Shown piece by piece: positions 46,294-55,953 of a stretch of DNA of 64,000 nt. The notes beneath the pieces are model-generated. The model saw only the letters and a list, made by a program, of their open reading frames with translations, was not told the origin of the DNA and did no database searches. The first letter of the stretch is position 1. Every line of letters starts with the position of its first letter. Both the position numbers and the translations under genes were made by a program. The DNA comes from Candidatus Harpocratesius repetitus (GTDB taxonomy: Archaea > Asgardarchaeota > Lokiarchaeia > Sigyniarchaeales > Promethearchaeaceae), in the NCBI GenBank assembly GCA_021498095.1, contig JAIZWK010000001.1, positions 2,343,666 to 2,407,665 of the forward strand. Direction: 5' to 3'.

Positions 46294-47193
46294 ATGAATA
46301 AATTTCCACAATCTCATTCCTTTCAAATAACAGATGAGAGATTTATTACATTCTATGAATTTGGGGATCCATCGGGTATTCCCCTTTTTTATTTTCATGG
46401 ATTTCCTGGAAGTGGTATGGAAGGAAAATTCTTAGATAATATTGCCAAAAAAGAAGGAATTAGAATAATCAGCCCTAATCGACCTGGCATGGAGCATTCT
46501 ACTTTTTATTCTCCAAGGCAATTGATTGATTGGGCACAAGACGTTTCAAAATTGGCTGAATTTCTGCAGTTAAATCAGTTTTCCATTTTAGGTATATCTG
46601 GTGGATCGCCATATGCACTTGTATGTGGAAAATTTATCGATCATACACATCTAAAATCCATTATTACAATATCTGGAGTTGCACCTTTACAATCGAATTT
46701 GCAAGGAATCGACCGTTTGTTCAAAATTGGCATTATTCTTGGACGATCTTTTCCCCTTTTTTTATCCTTTGGATTATGGATAACTTTAACTCGAAGGTAT
46801 AATAATTGGCAAAAAGCATTAAAATCTACTCTGAAAGATATTAGTTCATTTCCTGAAAAAGATCAAAGAATTTTTCAAATTCGGGAGAATGTTGAAATTT
46901 ATGCCCGCTTAATGTATGAGGCATTCATGAATGGAACTAAACCTGTGAAAGAAGATGCAATGATATATTTAAGAAATTGGGGTTTTAATCTTTCATCAAT
47001 TTCTTCAGATATTCCTATTGAGATTTGGCACGGTGAAAAAGATCAGATCTTACCTCTGTTCATGGCTGAAAATCTTGCTGAAAATATTCCCCATAGTCTG
47101 TTAAGAACATTTCCTAATGATGGGCATCTATCTACTGTGTTTAACCATTCTGATCTTTTGGTGAAACGGATAAAGTTCTATTTTCATAAGTAG
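46294..47193 (+). CDS. Alpha/beta hydrolase
   Basis: A 299-residue hydrolase. Oxyanion text is LFYFHGFPGSGMEG, the nucleophile elbow is GISGGSPYAL, the catalytic Asp is in IWHGEKDQILP and the His in FPNDGHLS. It resembles the proline-iminopeptidase/haloalkane-dehalogenase branch. The frame is open to an ATG at 46195, but that would overlap the start of the divergent PHP gene by two bases and leave no promoter; I prefer the internal ATG at 46294, which begins MNKFPQSHSF. Its 3' end overlaps the DNA methylase gene by 53 bases. Confidence 0.83.
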   Translation: MNKFPQSHSFQITDERFITFYEFGDPSGIPLFYFHGFPGSGMEGKFLDNIAKKEGIRIISPNRPGMEHSTFYSPRQLIDWAQDVSKLAEFLQLNQFSILGISGGSPYALVCGKFIDHTHLKSIITISGVAPLQSNLQGIDRLFKIGIILGRSFPLFLSFGLWITLTRRYNNWQKALKSTLKDISSFPEKDQRIFQIRENVEIYARLMYEAFMNGTKPVKEDAMIYLRNWGFNLSSISSDIPIEIWHGEKDQILPLFMAENLAENIPHSLLRTFPNDGHLSTVFNHSDLLVKRIKFYFHK

Positions 47194-49648
47194 TAAATAA
47201 ATGCTGAAGCGCTTTACTCAATTGAATTTGATATTGTTGATATAGGTCATCTTGATTTAGGAGTTTATAGATTTTGCTTAAAGAATATCGATGATTGATA
47301 TGATTATTTGAAAGATTTGTCGATTTTGTAGGATCTATATCGATTTTATTTTCATGATATATTTGAAAAACCCTTGTTTCCATTTTTTTCCCAATTTCTG
47401 CAATTTTATTATAATCATTCGCATTTTTATATTTAGGTAGGGGAAATTGCCATGGTGCTAAGTGAATTACTCGTATTGAACCATTTGCTCCAATAGAACA
47501 AACACGATGTAAATTTTCTTGTAAAAAATTCGAATTAAGCCAAGCAAGAAGATAATAAGCTTCATTTTCGCATTTTGGAGTCAGGTAATAAAATGTAACA
47601 TCAATCAATAGTTTTGAATCTCGAATAACTGCTGCTTTACAGCGACTACCTCCGACGGGATAAATAACCTTTAGGTATTGTGTTAAATGAGGATTAAAAA
47701 GCTTCTTTCCATAAGAAATACTTTGAATCAATGAAGTATTTCGTGCTTTTTGATTACGATTGTTTTGATAAATAAATTTCAATTTTTTGTAATGTTCTTT
47801 AGCCAACGGCGGTAATTGATCTTCAGATAATACCTGATAGCGTTTTTTCTCCAATTTAATTGGAAGAAATGCAAAATGTTGCGATATAATTTTAAAAGGA
47901 ATAAGATCGGTACTTTTTATTAGTTGAAAGATAAAATCGCGCTCTATTTTAGTAGGTGTAAAGGTGACGTTGTTCCAACGGGTACTCTGAGTCGAGTTAT
48001 AGCCGGATTTTATAGGAAAGACTTGAATCACTTCTCTTTTTGGGTCTTCGATATGCTTTCTATTACAATCAACAAAAAGTAGTTTGCGAGGTGTAATATC
48101 AAATCCTCGATAAACCAACTTTGTATAATCGGAAGGAGAAATAGATATTTTGGAACGATCTTGACTTGTAACAATATATTTTCCAACTAAAGGCTGATTT
48201 CTGTAAATTTTAAACGTTACTGGATATGATATTCCAAGAAATTCTTCTATCCAATTTAAGTTGGGATGTTTTAATTCAGTATTTTGTTTTTCTAGAAAAG
48301 TAACTTTACTGGATTTTATCGGTAATGGCACAAATTTCAATTTACTATCTAATTCAGAGGTGTTTATCTCATCTTTAGTTCTGCAAATTAGTAACATTGA
48401 ATGAATTGGAAAATAATCGGGAAATAATTGGAAACTTGAGATTTTACTTATTCCCAAAAAACGACGGAATTTTGCATGTTGTGATCCAGTTAGTAAACTG
48501 GCTGGAAGCAGAAATGCCATTATTCCTCCTGCTTTAACTAATGTTCTACGGATAATTTCAAAGAAAATAGTAGCGATTTCAATATTTGACTGATTTTTCC
48601 AAGTCATTCCAATTTGATAATATTTAGCCAAAGAAAGAATTTTATCTTTAAGGGCTGGAGTGCGGATATTATTCAAAACATTCCACGGTAAATTACCAAT
48701 TGCAGTAAAAAAATATCGAGAATTTGGTTTCTGTTTATTCTCTTGAATTTTTGATGATTGAAATGAAGTATTCGTTGGAACAATATGAAATATATGAAAT
48801 ATCCGTTCTGAAAATAATTGATTGTCTGCTATATCGAGTAAATCCAAACAAAAATAATTTTTCTTAAAATATTGATATAATTCTTTGAAGTTGTGCTGAT
48901 GATTATAGTGCTTTACAATCATTATCCAGAGATTTAAAATAGTTGAGAGTAAAGCAGCAGGATTTTCATCAATTCCATAAATATTGCTGAAATAATGGAG
49001 AAATTTTGAAAAAGGGATATTTAAATCAAGAATTTGCTGAACTAACACTCGTAGAATTGCCCCACTGCCGCAAGTAGGATCAATTTTTGCATTTTCTAAG
49101 GTGAAACCATCAATTCTATTTAGTTGATAGACCAAAAATCTGGCAATACTGTTAGGAGTAAAGAACATACCTTTTTCTTCTAGAGTATCCAAAGAAAGCA
49201 GATCAGTCAAAAGTGGGGAAAACAAATCTTCATCAGCAAATTTCTTAATTACGAAAATACTATTTGTAAGTTTTTTGTCTAAAGTTTTTTTAGCAGAAAA
49301 CTGTTTATTTTCTAAAGATTGAATTGGATAATTAAAATTAAATTGAAATGGTGCGAACGAAAAAGGTAAATTTTGATTGAAATCAAATGTAGAATCAATT
49401 TCACGAATGATTTGCTGTGATATCCAAATAAAATAAGAAATTCGTAAATAGAATTTCAATTTCATTTCCTCTGAGTCTAAATGAGCCGAAAGATTGCCAA
49501 ATTCTTCTTTCCAATTTCTATAAGAAGATTTAAACTCTTGAGAGTGAATGTTCTTTGTAAAAATTTGAGAATAAAGACGAAAAAAGGTTGATTGTGAACC
49601 AAATTGGTTTTTTAATTCTTCTGCATTAATTGAAGATTGATCACTCAT
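47141..49648 (-). CDS. N6-adenine DNA methyltransferase, large stand-alone
   Basis: An 835-residue enzyme of the HsdM/Eco57I-type gamma class. FFTPNSIARFLVYQL precedes motif I, DPTCGSGAILRVLVQ; IYGIDENPAALL binds the cofactor, and the catalytic motif appears as GNLPWNV, where NPPY/NPPW is usual. The C-terminal half should be the target-recognition part (YRGFDITPRKLLF, HFAFLPIKL). No nuclease motif or HsdR/HsdS gene is present. Its ATG overlaps the stop of the DsrF-like gene by four bases (ATGA), so it is translated as the last gene of the DsrE-family operon, an unexpected pairing. Confidence 0.85.
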   Translation of the reverse strand: MSDQSSINAEELKNQFGSQSTFFRLYSQIFTKNIHSQEFKSSYRNWKEEFGNLSAHLDSEEMKLKFYLRISYFIWISQQIIREIDSTFDFNQNLPFSFAPFQFNFNYPIQSLENKQFSAKKTLDKKLTNSIFVIKKFADEDLFSPLLTDLLSLDTLEEKGMFFTPNSIARFLVYQLNRIDGFTLENAKIDPTCGSGAILRVLVQQILDLNIPFSKFLHYFSNIYGIDENPAALLSTILNLWIMIVKHYNHQHNFKELYQYFKKNYFCLDLLDIADNQLFSERIFHIFHIVPTNTSFQSSKIQENKQKPNSRYFFTAIGNLPWNVLNNIRTPALKDKILSLAKYYQIGMTWKNQSNIEIATIFFEIIRRTLVKAGGIMAFLLPASLLTGSQHAKFRRFLGISKISSFQLFPDYFPIHSMLLICRTKDEINTSELDSKLKFVPLPIKSSKVTFLEKQNTELKHPNLNWIEEFLGISYPVTFKIYRNQPLVGKYIVTSQDRSKISISPSDYTKLVYRGFDITPRKLLFVDCNRKHIEDPKREVIQVFPIKSGYNSTQSTRWNNVTFTPTKIERDFIFQLIKSTDLIPFKIISQHFAFLPIKLEKKRYQVLSEDQLPPLAKEHYKKLKFIYQNNRNQKARNTSLIQSISYGKKLFNPHLTQYLKVIYPVGGSRCKAAVIRDSKLLIDVTFYYLTPKCENEAYYLLAWLNSNFLQENLHRVCSIGANGSIRVIHLAPWQFPLPKYKNANDYNKIAEIGKKMETRVFQIYHENKIDIDPTKSTNLSNNHINHRYSLSKIYKLLNQDDLYQQYQIQLSKALQHLFTTYENRTLSVSPKDQNG

Positions 49649-50010
49649 AAAATAAGCACATTTTTTGGCTGTTTTTCTAAAAATTCGACTAAATCAGAAT
49701 AATTGATGATTCTAATTCCTGGTAACATATTTTTTTTTTCTATAAACCATGATTTAGAAAAAACACCTTCAGATGAATCCAATGGAATCGCATAAAATCT
49801 AATTAAACCAATAAATTGTAAAATCAAATCTGAAATGGGGGGTATTTCAAGATGATTTGCCGAATTTTGCTCAGGAAAGAGATTATATAACCCTTTTTCA
49901 AGAAATATTACTTTTGTGGGAATTGCTTGCTGAGCAGTGGAGAAACCAATAAAAAGACTTGCTAACGGAAATTCTGAACCATAAGGAGAAGATTTCAATA
50001 GAATTATCAT
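49645..50010 (-). CDS. DsrE/DsrF-like protein (TusC-like)
   Basis: A 121-residue protein beginning ILLKSSPYGSEFPLASLFIG, the first strand, PYG turn and helix of the DsrF/TusC fold. No cysteine is present, as in many TusC-type non-catalytic subunits. It is followed with ATGA overlap by the DNA methylase and preceded by a TusD-like gene. It likely forms a hetero-oligomer with its two neighbours. Assignment rests on the short N-terminal pattern and the gene order. Confidence 0.62.
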   Translation of the reverse strand: MIILLKSSPYGSEFPLASLFIGFSTAQQAIPTKVIFLEKGLYNLFPEQNSANHLEIPPISDLILQFIGLIRFYAIPLDSSEGVFSKSWFIEKKNMLPGIRIINYSDLVEFLEKQPKNVLIL

Positions 50011-50036
50011 TTGATTTACCTCATATTATAGATATT

Positions 50037-50116
50037 TTTAGTGAATTCATTATTATCATCATTATTATTATGATTGTTATTATGATTATTATTATTATGA
50101 ATATTATTATGACTAT
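50037..50116. repeat. ATT/ATG microsatellite inside the DsrE operon
   Basis: Imperfect run of ATT, ATC and ATG triplets in the 110-base gap between the TusD-like and DsrF-like genes. It could be length-variable and alter the spacing of the operon. Confidence 0.6.
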
Positions 50117-50120
50117 TTCA

Positions 50121-50519
50121 TTATAATTGAAGAAGCCGATACCCTTTGGCAAGTAATTCTCCAAATTTACGAATTGAGACTATTTGAACGAAGGGGAATA
50201 ATTTTGACGAAACATAATATTCTTCTTCAAGATTTGATTGATTTAAACTAATATATCCTCGAGCAGCTGTACAACGAGAACAAGCATAGAATTGTAAATC
50301 AGGATATAATTGATGTAAATATGCGTATTGTTGACCTATATTGGCAAAATTTTTAGGAAATTGCTCTGTTTGAAGTTGGTGAATTCCATCGATGTAAAAG
50401 AATAAAGCTATTTCAAATTGATGTTCGAGTAAGTGCTTTATTATTCGAATTTTTTCAGGTAAGAGAGGAGTGGAATAAGGTGAATCGACTACCAGTGCAA
50501 GAATTTTTTTATTTTCCAT
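50121..50519 (-). CDS. DsrE/TusD-like sulfur-relay protein
   Basis: A protein of about 132 residues with the DsrE fold: ILALVVDSPYS first strand, ALFFYIDGIHQL, and a cysteine site FYACSRCTAARGYI where DsrE/TusD proteins carry the persulfide-accepting cysteine. It would accept or hand over sulfur, as in tRNA thiolation or sulfur oxidation. The ATG at 50519, preceded by GGAACGGGA, is preferred to a TTG at 50546. It is the middle gene of three DsrE-family genes. Confidence 0.72.
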   Translation of the reverse strand: MENKKILALVVDSPYSTPLLPEKIRIIKHLLEHQFEIALFFYIDGIHQLQTEQFPKNFANIGQQYAYLHQLYPDLQFYACSRCTAARGYISLNQSNLEEEYYVSSKLFPFVQIVSIRKFGELLAKGYRLLQL

Positions 50520-50546
50520 ATTAATTCCCGTTCCTTGAGTTATCAA

Positions 50547-50921
50547 TTAAAACTTTAAATAGCAGACGCTAGGATTTTGTATAGCTAAGATAATTTCTTC
50601 ATTAAATAATTCTCTTTTAATCCATTGAAAAGATTTATTTTGAAAAATTAAATTTTGAGTGTTTTTTTCATTTAAAAGACTTTTACAATGTTCAAGATTA
50701 AAAAAAATCTCCGTATTTGGTTGATCTTTTAGTTTTGAAAGAAATGATTCAGGAGAAAGAAGCATATAGACTGCCTGTTCACTGCATAGGATCTGGATTT
50801 GAAGACTTGGATTATTTTCCATGTTAATGAATATTTGATTCAGTAATTTTGTTACAATGGAAAAATCATCCGTGTTTAACAAATTCTGGGTCAAATGAAA
50901 GGTGAATTTCGTTATTTGCAT
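50547..50921 (-). CDS. DsrE-superfamily-like small protein
   Basis: The first gene of the operon, 124 residues. It starts MQITKFTFHLTQNLL and has IQILCSEQAVYMLL, resembling the strand-helix pattern of the third subunit in DsrEFH/TusDCB sets, but similarity is weak. It ends 27 bases before the TusD-like gene. The position is the main support for its assignment. Confidence 0.5.
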   Translation of the reverse strand: MQITKFTFHLTQNLLNTDDFSIVTKLLNQIFINMENNPSLQIQILCSEQAVYMLLSPESFLSKLKDQPNTEIFFNLEHCKSLLNEKNTQNLIFQNKSFQWIKRELFNEEIILAIQNPSVCYLKF

Positions 50922-50964
50922 TAATTTAAACCTCTAATATCATTTTAATGTATAAAAAACAAAT

Positions 50965-51921
50965 TTAGATAAGATTTTGGCTTTTTTTCTGCTTTAGATA
51001 CGATAAAATTATAGGAAGTGCAATTGTGGCATCGATATGAACTTGAGAAGTATCTCCATGAGCATTTACTTTCCCCCAAGATATAGCTTCATTTAAAGAA
51101 GCAGAAGAAAGGCCTCCAGCAGAAACCTGCACATCAGTGGTAAGTTGAACAACAAACTTCGCAGAATTAGGGGAAAATTGCATAGCTTGGAATATAAAGT
51201 TTTTAGGGACGCCTCCTCCAACAATAAACACTCCCGGTACAGCAGAGTCCCATGCTAAATTAATACAATCTTGCAAATCTGAAAAATGATTCAAGTTTAA
51301 ACCAGGATAGAGAAATGATAACTGCATTCCTAATCCTGAGTCAGTGATTGCAGGACAAAAAATTGGGATTTTCTTTTCAGCACATTTTTTTAATATTGAT
51401 ATCGATCCTTCTGGTAAATGTTCCCCGATCGTCCATAAAGCTTCTTTTACTGATGATTTTGGATCAATCTTAAAAGTTTTCAACCAATCTTCCATATTTT
51501 CATATACTTGATTTGGCATGAATACATCATAAATCCTATTTAAGGCTTCTTCATGAAGTGTTTCATTAGTTTGGGGTGATTCACTTAAAAATCCTTGTAG
51601 ATGATGATCACCTAATGATTCTACAATATCATGGGTTAGGTTTGCTCCAGTGGTGACTAAAACATCCACAAATCCAAGATCTAGAAAATCGTATATTATT
51701 TTCTGCATACCAGCTGGAACCATAGCTCCAGATAATGCAAAAAATTTCACGCATTCCTTATTTCGAATCATTTCTTCATAGATTTTACATGCTTTAGCTA
51801 ATCTTTTTGCATTAAAACCCATATTGTCCCATGAGTCTACCATTCTAACAATATCTTGGCTGGCTGGAACATCCATCTGCTCGACTGGGCGTGTCTTTAA
51901 ACCCTCTGGTAATTCTTTCAT
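50965..51921 (-). CDS. dys: Deoxyhypusine synthase
   Basis: Transfers the aminobutyl group of spermidine to a lysine of translation factor aIF5A, using NAD. The 318-residue protein has SGAMVPAGMQKIIYDFLD, VTTGANLTHDIVESLG, FIVGGGVPKNFIFQ, and the active-site segment EAISWGKVNAHGD with the catalytic Lys in WGK. Length and motif order are standard for the archaeal enzyme. It follows the ureohydrolase gene in the same orientation, 19 bases downstream, linking polyamine supply to hypusine use. Confidence 0.94.
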   Translation of the reverse strand: MKELPEGLKTRPVEQMDVPASQDIVRMVDSWDNMGFNAKRLAKACKIYEEMIRNKECVKFFALSGAMVPAGMQKIIYDFLDLGFVDVLVTTGANLTHDIVESLGDHHLQGFLSESPQTNETLHEEALNRIYDVFMPNQVYENMEDWLKTFKIDPKSSVKEALWTIGEHLPEGSISILKKCAEKKIPIFCPAITDSGLGMQLSFLYPGLNLNHFSDLQDCINLAWDSAVPGVFIVGGGVPKNFIFQAMQFSPNSAKFVVQLTTDVQVSAGGLSSASLNEAISWGKVNAHGDTSQVHIDATIALPIILSYLKQKKSQNLI

Positions 51922-51940
51922 TTTATAACTTTTTCTCCTT

Positions 51941-52882
51941 TTATTCGTTTAATCGGGTTTGCTCAATAATAAATCCCATGAATTCTGTTATTAGTTTAAC
52001 AGCCGTGATTTGGGTTAGATTTGTTGGGAGATCTAAATCGGGAGCTACTTCAACCAAATCAAATCCAATAATTTGAAAATGAGAAGCTAAGAACCTTAGT
52101 GCGTTCCATAACTGTCTATATGTCAAACCACCTGGAATACTATAACCAGTCCCTGGTGTGTTTGATCCATCAAGGACATCTATATCTATTGAAACATATA
52201 TTTCTGATAACCCTATTTTTTGAAATTGTTGTAATACTTTTTGCAGTTCAGCTGCTATTTGTTCGTAATTTTGCAGTTTGTATGCTGGAATGTATTTTAA
52301 ATTGTCGTGATGAGCCATTTCGATTTCTGGAATATCCATATCTCTTACTCCGAGAATTATTACCTTTTCTACTCCCATATTGGGAAGATCTGCAATTCTC
52401 TTTGTCACCGTACAGTGAAAATCTGATTCTTCATCTAACCATTTGTCATAATAATCTAAATGAGCATCAAAAACAATGACACCAAATGAAGGTTCTTGCT
52501 TTTCTTGACGTCGACTATGAAGTGCTTTAATTACGGGATACGTGCAATAATGATCTCCTCCTAACATGACTGGGATCGGTTCGCATATATTCCACGGTAG
52601 CATTTCGTTGATAAATTCAATAATATTTTTTCGAGTCTGTTCGGGTTTTGAAGAAAGAACCTTGATATCACCAAAATCACAGATATTAAATTGGGTAATA
52701 TCTTGTTCCAATTCTGTCGCTCTTCCAAGAAATGATGTAAGTTCTCGTAGTTTATATGGTGCTGCTCTTGGGCATCCATGAGTATGAGTAGAATTAGCAT
52801 CCCAAGGAATTCCGAATAATGCAAATTTGGTTGGGGTTTGATAATCACCTGCTAGTGCATCATAAAAGGTAAATGGAATCAT
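51941..52882 (-). CDS. speB: Agmatinase/arginase family ureohydrolase
   Basis: A 313-residue manganese enzyme. Metal-binding motifs are GGDHYCTYPV, FDAHLDYYD and SIDIDVLDGSNTPGTG, all complete. In archaea this family hydrolyses agmatine or N1-aminopropylagmatine to putrescine or spermidine. Gene order with deoxyhypusine synthase supports a polyamine role over arginine breakdown. The substrate cannot be fixed by sequence alone. Confidence 0.9.
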   Translation of the reverse strand: MIPFTFYDALAGDYQTPTKFALFGIPWDANSTHTHGCPRAAPYKLRELTSFLGRATELEQDITQFNICDFGDIKVLSSKPEQTRKNIIEFINEMLPWNICEPIPVMLGGDHYCTYPVIKALHSRRQEKQEPSFGVIVFDAHLDYYDKWLDEESDFHCTVTKRIADLPNMGVEKVIILGVRDMDIPEIEMAHHDNLKYIPAYKLQNYEQIAAELQKVLQQFQKIGLSEIYVSIDIDVLDGSNTPGTGYSIPGGLTYRQLWNALRFLASHFQIIGFDLVEVAPDLDLPTNLTQITAVKLITEFMGFIIEQTRLNE

Positions 52883-52908
52883 ATTTTTTCACACAACGTC
52901 GTAATATA

Positions 52909-53472
52909 TCATTTTTCTGTTTTATCGATAATATTAACTATAGGAATTTCCTTTGAATTAGGTGGTTTTTTTTCAATCTCTTCAAATTTCTTATAAAATA
53001 TAACTTTGACAGAACAGGCATCATCATCGCTTTGGCTCTGGTCATATTTATATTCAACATTCAATCCAGTAAGTTTTTTCATCGCAGTTTCGAAATAACC
53101 AAAGGTAAATTCGCATAATGTATCCCCGAATTTTAATTCTTCATGATTTTTAATAATCTGGCGGTAAATACACTCATTTTTTATATGAATGATATACCGA
53201 TCTTTAAGTTCTTCATGTCCAATTACTTCTGCATCATATAATTTTGTAATTGTATTTTGGAATAAGCTAAATGCGGCTGACGGAACATCAAATGGTTCTG
53301 ATTCTGTTTTGCCATATTTTTTTAAAATATTATCAGCAACAATTTCTGCAGGCTTTTGTCCCATCCGGTTAAGAATTGCCTTTACGGTACTTGACCCAAA
53401 TGTTTTTTCAATTTCAGTAAAAAAAGATCCCATAAAGATTCTTAAACCAATTAATTCTTTTTTCAACTCCAT
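52909..53472 (-). CDS. V4R-like hydrocarbon-binding domain protein (tentative)
   Basis: A protein of about 187 residues. The C-terminal half has CEFTFGYFETAMKKLTGLNV and a later DACSVKVIFYKKF, resembling the GY-x-x-G...E-x-x-C...C-x-F end of V4R/4-vinyl-reductase domains, which bind small hydrophobic ligands. The first half is helical. The ATG at 53472 is chosen because the upstream extension to 53529 (MILVNKRNFYW) is AT-rich and unlike coding sequence. It is just upstream of the ureohydrolase gene and may lead that operon. Confidence 0.55.
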   Translation of the reverse strand: MELKKELIGLRIFMGSFFTEIEKTFGSSTVKAILNRMGQKPAEIVADNILKKYGKTESEPFDVPSAAFSLFQNTITKLYDAEVIGHEELKDRYIIHIKNECIYRQIIKNHEELKFGDTLCEFTFGYFETAMKKLTGLNVEYKYDQSQSDDDACSVKVIFYKKFEEIEKKPPNSKEIPIVNIIDKTEK

Positions 53473-53637
53473 ATGGTTTGAATTTAGGCAGAATTCCCAA
53501 TAAAAATTTCTCTTATTAACTAAGATCACAAAATGAATAACAAAAGAAAAGCCCCTTTTTTATGTTTGCTAATAAAAGGCGCTAGAATATTTAATAAAGA
53601 AGTTCACTAATGTTATACCTAGGATAAAGTGATCATT

Positions 53638-54339
53638 ATGGCGTTTGCAATTGAACAGATAATCTTACTCATTTCTTTTAGTTTAATTTACTTGGTTTTT
53701 CTCTTCTATGATTTATTTAAACGGGGCGATAATTATGGGTCTATCGCATACATTGCCGCACTTCTGCCTGCAAATTATCTTTGGAGTATTGTAACTAAAA
53801 ACAATATGCTTGATTTTGGAGCTTTAGGTGCAATGCTTGTTTTATGCGTATTGTGGTTGTTTGCAGTTATTAGGGATATAATTATCAAAGATAGAGCACA
53901 AGGATTTAAAGATGCAGATGATGTTGCTTTAATGCTAATTGTTGGAATTATCATAAACTTAATTCTGTCAGCTGTTTTACCAGCTCTTCCTGGTCTGGAA
54001 TATATGAAGAATGGAACAACACCTGTGTTAAAATATTTCTTTTTACCAATCTTTGATGCTGAAACTACAGGTCACGCAGTATTTGGAATCGTTTTAGCCT
54101 ATAAAATACTGGTTACATTATTAACACTATCTGTAATCATTCCTGTAGTGATGGATCTTAAGGATATGGAGACAAATATCGTTGCTTTGGTTATTCTTAC
54201 ATTAATTTTTGGAATTCCATTTACATTCTTAGCCTTTTTATGGTCTCCTGCAACTTCAACCATTTGGGTTTTTCTATTCTTGTTTATGGTCTTGTTCTTC
54301 ATCTTTTTACTGATGATTACAAGAGGAAAGAATAAATAA
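53638..54339 (+). CDS. Polytopic membrane protein of unknown function
   Basis: About 233 residues and seven likely membrane helices, starting AIEQIILLISFSLIYLVFLF. A charged cytoplasmic loop (KDRAQGFKDADDVAL) lies between helices three and four. No family motif is recognised. It is a single gene divergent from the V4R-like gene. An ATG at 53629 would add three residues. Confidence 0.65.
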   Translation: MAFAIEQIILLISFSLIYLVFLFYDLFKRGDNYGSIAYIAALLPANYLWSIVTKNNMLDFGALGAMLVLCVLWLFAVIRDIIIKDRAQGFKDADDVALMLIVGIIINLILSAVLPALPGLEYMKNGTTPVLKYFFLPIFDAETTGHAVFGIVLAYKILVTLLTLSVIIPVVMDLKDMETNIVALVILTLIFGIPFTFLAFLWSPATSTIWVFLFLFMVLFFIFLLMITRGKNK

Positions 54340-54427
54340 ATTAAATCAGATCCTTTTTTTTTTGAATTTTTGAATTTACTCTTTCTCTTTTTCTTTTTCT
54401 TTATGGTTTTAGTTCGTTGTTTCTCTC

Positions 54428-55009
54428 TTATTTATCAAGATGCGATTTAAAATAATTAATAAATTTCTCTAATGCGCGCCGTCTGTGGGATATTTTATTT
54501 TTTTCTTCCAAACCAATCTCAGCAAAGGTTTTTCCAGGAGTATCATTAGAGATAAAAATTGGATCAAATCCAAATCCAGAAGTACCACGTTTTTCTAAAG
54601 ATACTTCTCCCACATTTTCCCCCTTAAACAGGAAAACATTTTTATTTACATCCATATATGCAATTACAGCTTCAAAATGCGCTCGTCTTTCTTTTTTATC
54701 TTGCATTAATGTTAAAATTCCTTCGCATCCAATGGTATCCATTACATAATGACTATATACACCTGGAAATCCATGTAAATGATCATCTACAAAAAAACCA
54801 GCATCTTCGATAAAAAAGGGTGGTGTTATTTTATTTTGAATGCTTTGAAGTTTAAATAATGCCACTTGTTCTAAGGTTTCTGCTTGAATTTCAACTAACG
54901 GTAATTTATGTTGAACGATAGAAATTCCTGGGAGTGAATTTGTAAACATTGATTGCACTTCTTTAACCTTATTTGGATTTCCAGTGCAAAACTTTATAGA
55001 CTGAATCAT
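54428..55009 (-). CDS. rdgB: XTP/dITP diphosphatase (HAM1/RdgB family)
   Basis: Hydrolyses inosine and xanthosine triphosphates to keep them out of DNA and RNA. The 193-residue protein has FCTGNPNKVKEV at the start, FFIEDAGFFVDDHLHGFPGV, the GTSGFGFDPIFI core and SHRRRALEKF near the end, all diagnostic. The start at 55009 matches the family. Confidence 0.95.
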   Translation of the reverse strand: MIQSIKFCTGNPNKVKEVQSMFTNSLPGISIVQHKLPLVEIQAETLEQVALFKLQSIQNKITPPFFIEDAGFFVDDHLHGFPGVYSHYVMDTIGCEGILTLMQDKKERRAHFEAVIAYMDVNKNVFLFKGENVGEVSLEKRGTSGFGFDPIFISNDTPGKTFAEIGLEEKNKISHRRRALEKFINYFKSHLDK

Positions 55010-55068
55010 AATTGAATTAAGTTATCATGCAATAAAAAACATTTAATAGATGGTAAATATACAAATTC

Positions 55069-55953
55069 ATGGATAAAAAATCACTTTTTTTGGCTTATCT
55101 GGCAATTTTAAGTGTTCCGATTTCTTACGGTTCTTTTTACAGCGTATTTATAATTCTTTTAAGTGATTTTCCTGTATTTTGGCTTTGTGGAATTAGAATG
55201 TTAATCGCTTTCATCTTTCTTCTTCCGTTTCTTAAAAATAGGTTAAAATTAAGCAAATTATTGTTTTTACATTCCTTTATTCTTGCATTTGTTTTTTTTA
55301 TTGGTTTATTAGCACAATCCTTTTCCTTACAATTTATTTCTGCTGGAACTGCTGGATTTGTAATCATATCCTTTATTATTCTCACTCCTTTTTTTGCATG
55401 GTTAATTTTACGAACCGTTCCAAACAAAAAAATAATTATTTCTATTTTTTTAGTAATTTGTGGTTATCTTATCATGTTTTATAACAAATCAGGTCAGCTA
55501 TTCAATTTTGGATTAGGAGAATTATTAAATTTTATCGGAGCTTTTGTAATTGCCTTTCAAATTGTATTATTTGAAAAATACGCTCAAAAATATGATAGTA
55601 TTATGATAACAATTGCACAATTTTTCTGGATTAATATTTTCATGATAATTACTCTTCTTATAACCAAAGAAACTTTCCCTTTCAGTTCAATCTCTTTAAG
55701 ACAATGGGCATTAATATTATATATTGGAATTTTTGCAACAATTACTCCTTTTATAGCTCAATTTTGGGCTCAGAAGCATATTACTTCAACTTCCACTGCA
55801 ATAATAATTTCTCTTGAACCGATTTTTGCAACAATATTTGGCATCATTTTACTTCAGGAATCAACTTCTATAAATTTCATTTTTGGAGCTATCGTAATTC
55901 TTATTGGTATTCTCAGTTCAATTATTCTTAACAGAGACAAAAATAAAGATTGA
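55069..55953 (+). CDS. EamA/DMT family transporter
   Basis: A 294-residue transporter with ten predicted membrane helices in two EamA repeats of about 140 residues. The first repeat includes WLCGIRMLIAFIFLLPFL; the second ends STSTAIIISLEPIFATIFGI, the typical conserved end of the fold. It exports or imports an unknown metabolite. It is divergent from rdgB with a short shared promoter region. Confidence 0.9.
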   Translation: MDKKSLFLAYLAILSVPISYGSFYSVFIILLSDFPVFWLCGIRMLIAFIFLLPFLKNRLKLSKLLFLHSFILAFVFFIGLLAQSFSLQFISAGTAGFVIISFIILTPFFAWLILRTVPNKKIIISIFLVICGYLIMFYNKSGQLFNFGLGELLNFIGAFVIAFQIVLFEKYAQKYDSIMITIAQFFWINIFMIITLLITKETFPFSSISLRQWALILYIGIFATITPFIAQFWAQKHITSTSTAIIISLEPIFATIFGIILLQESTSINFIFGAIVILIGILSSIILNRDKNKD

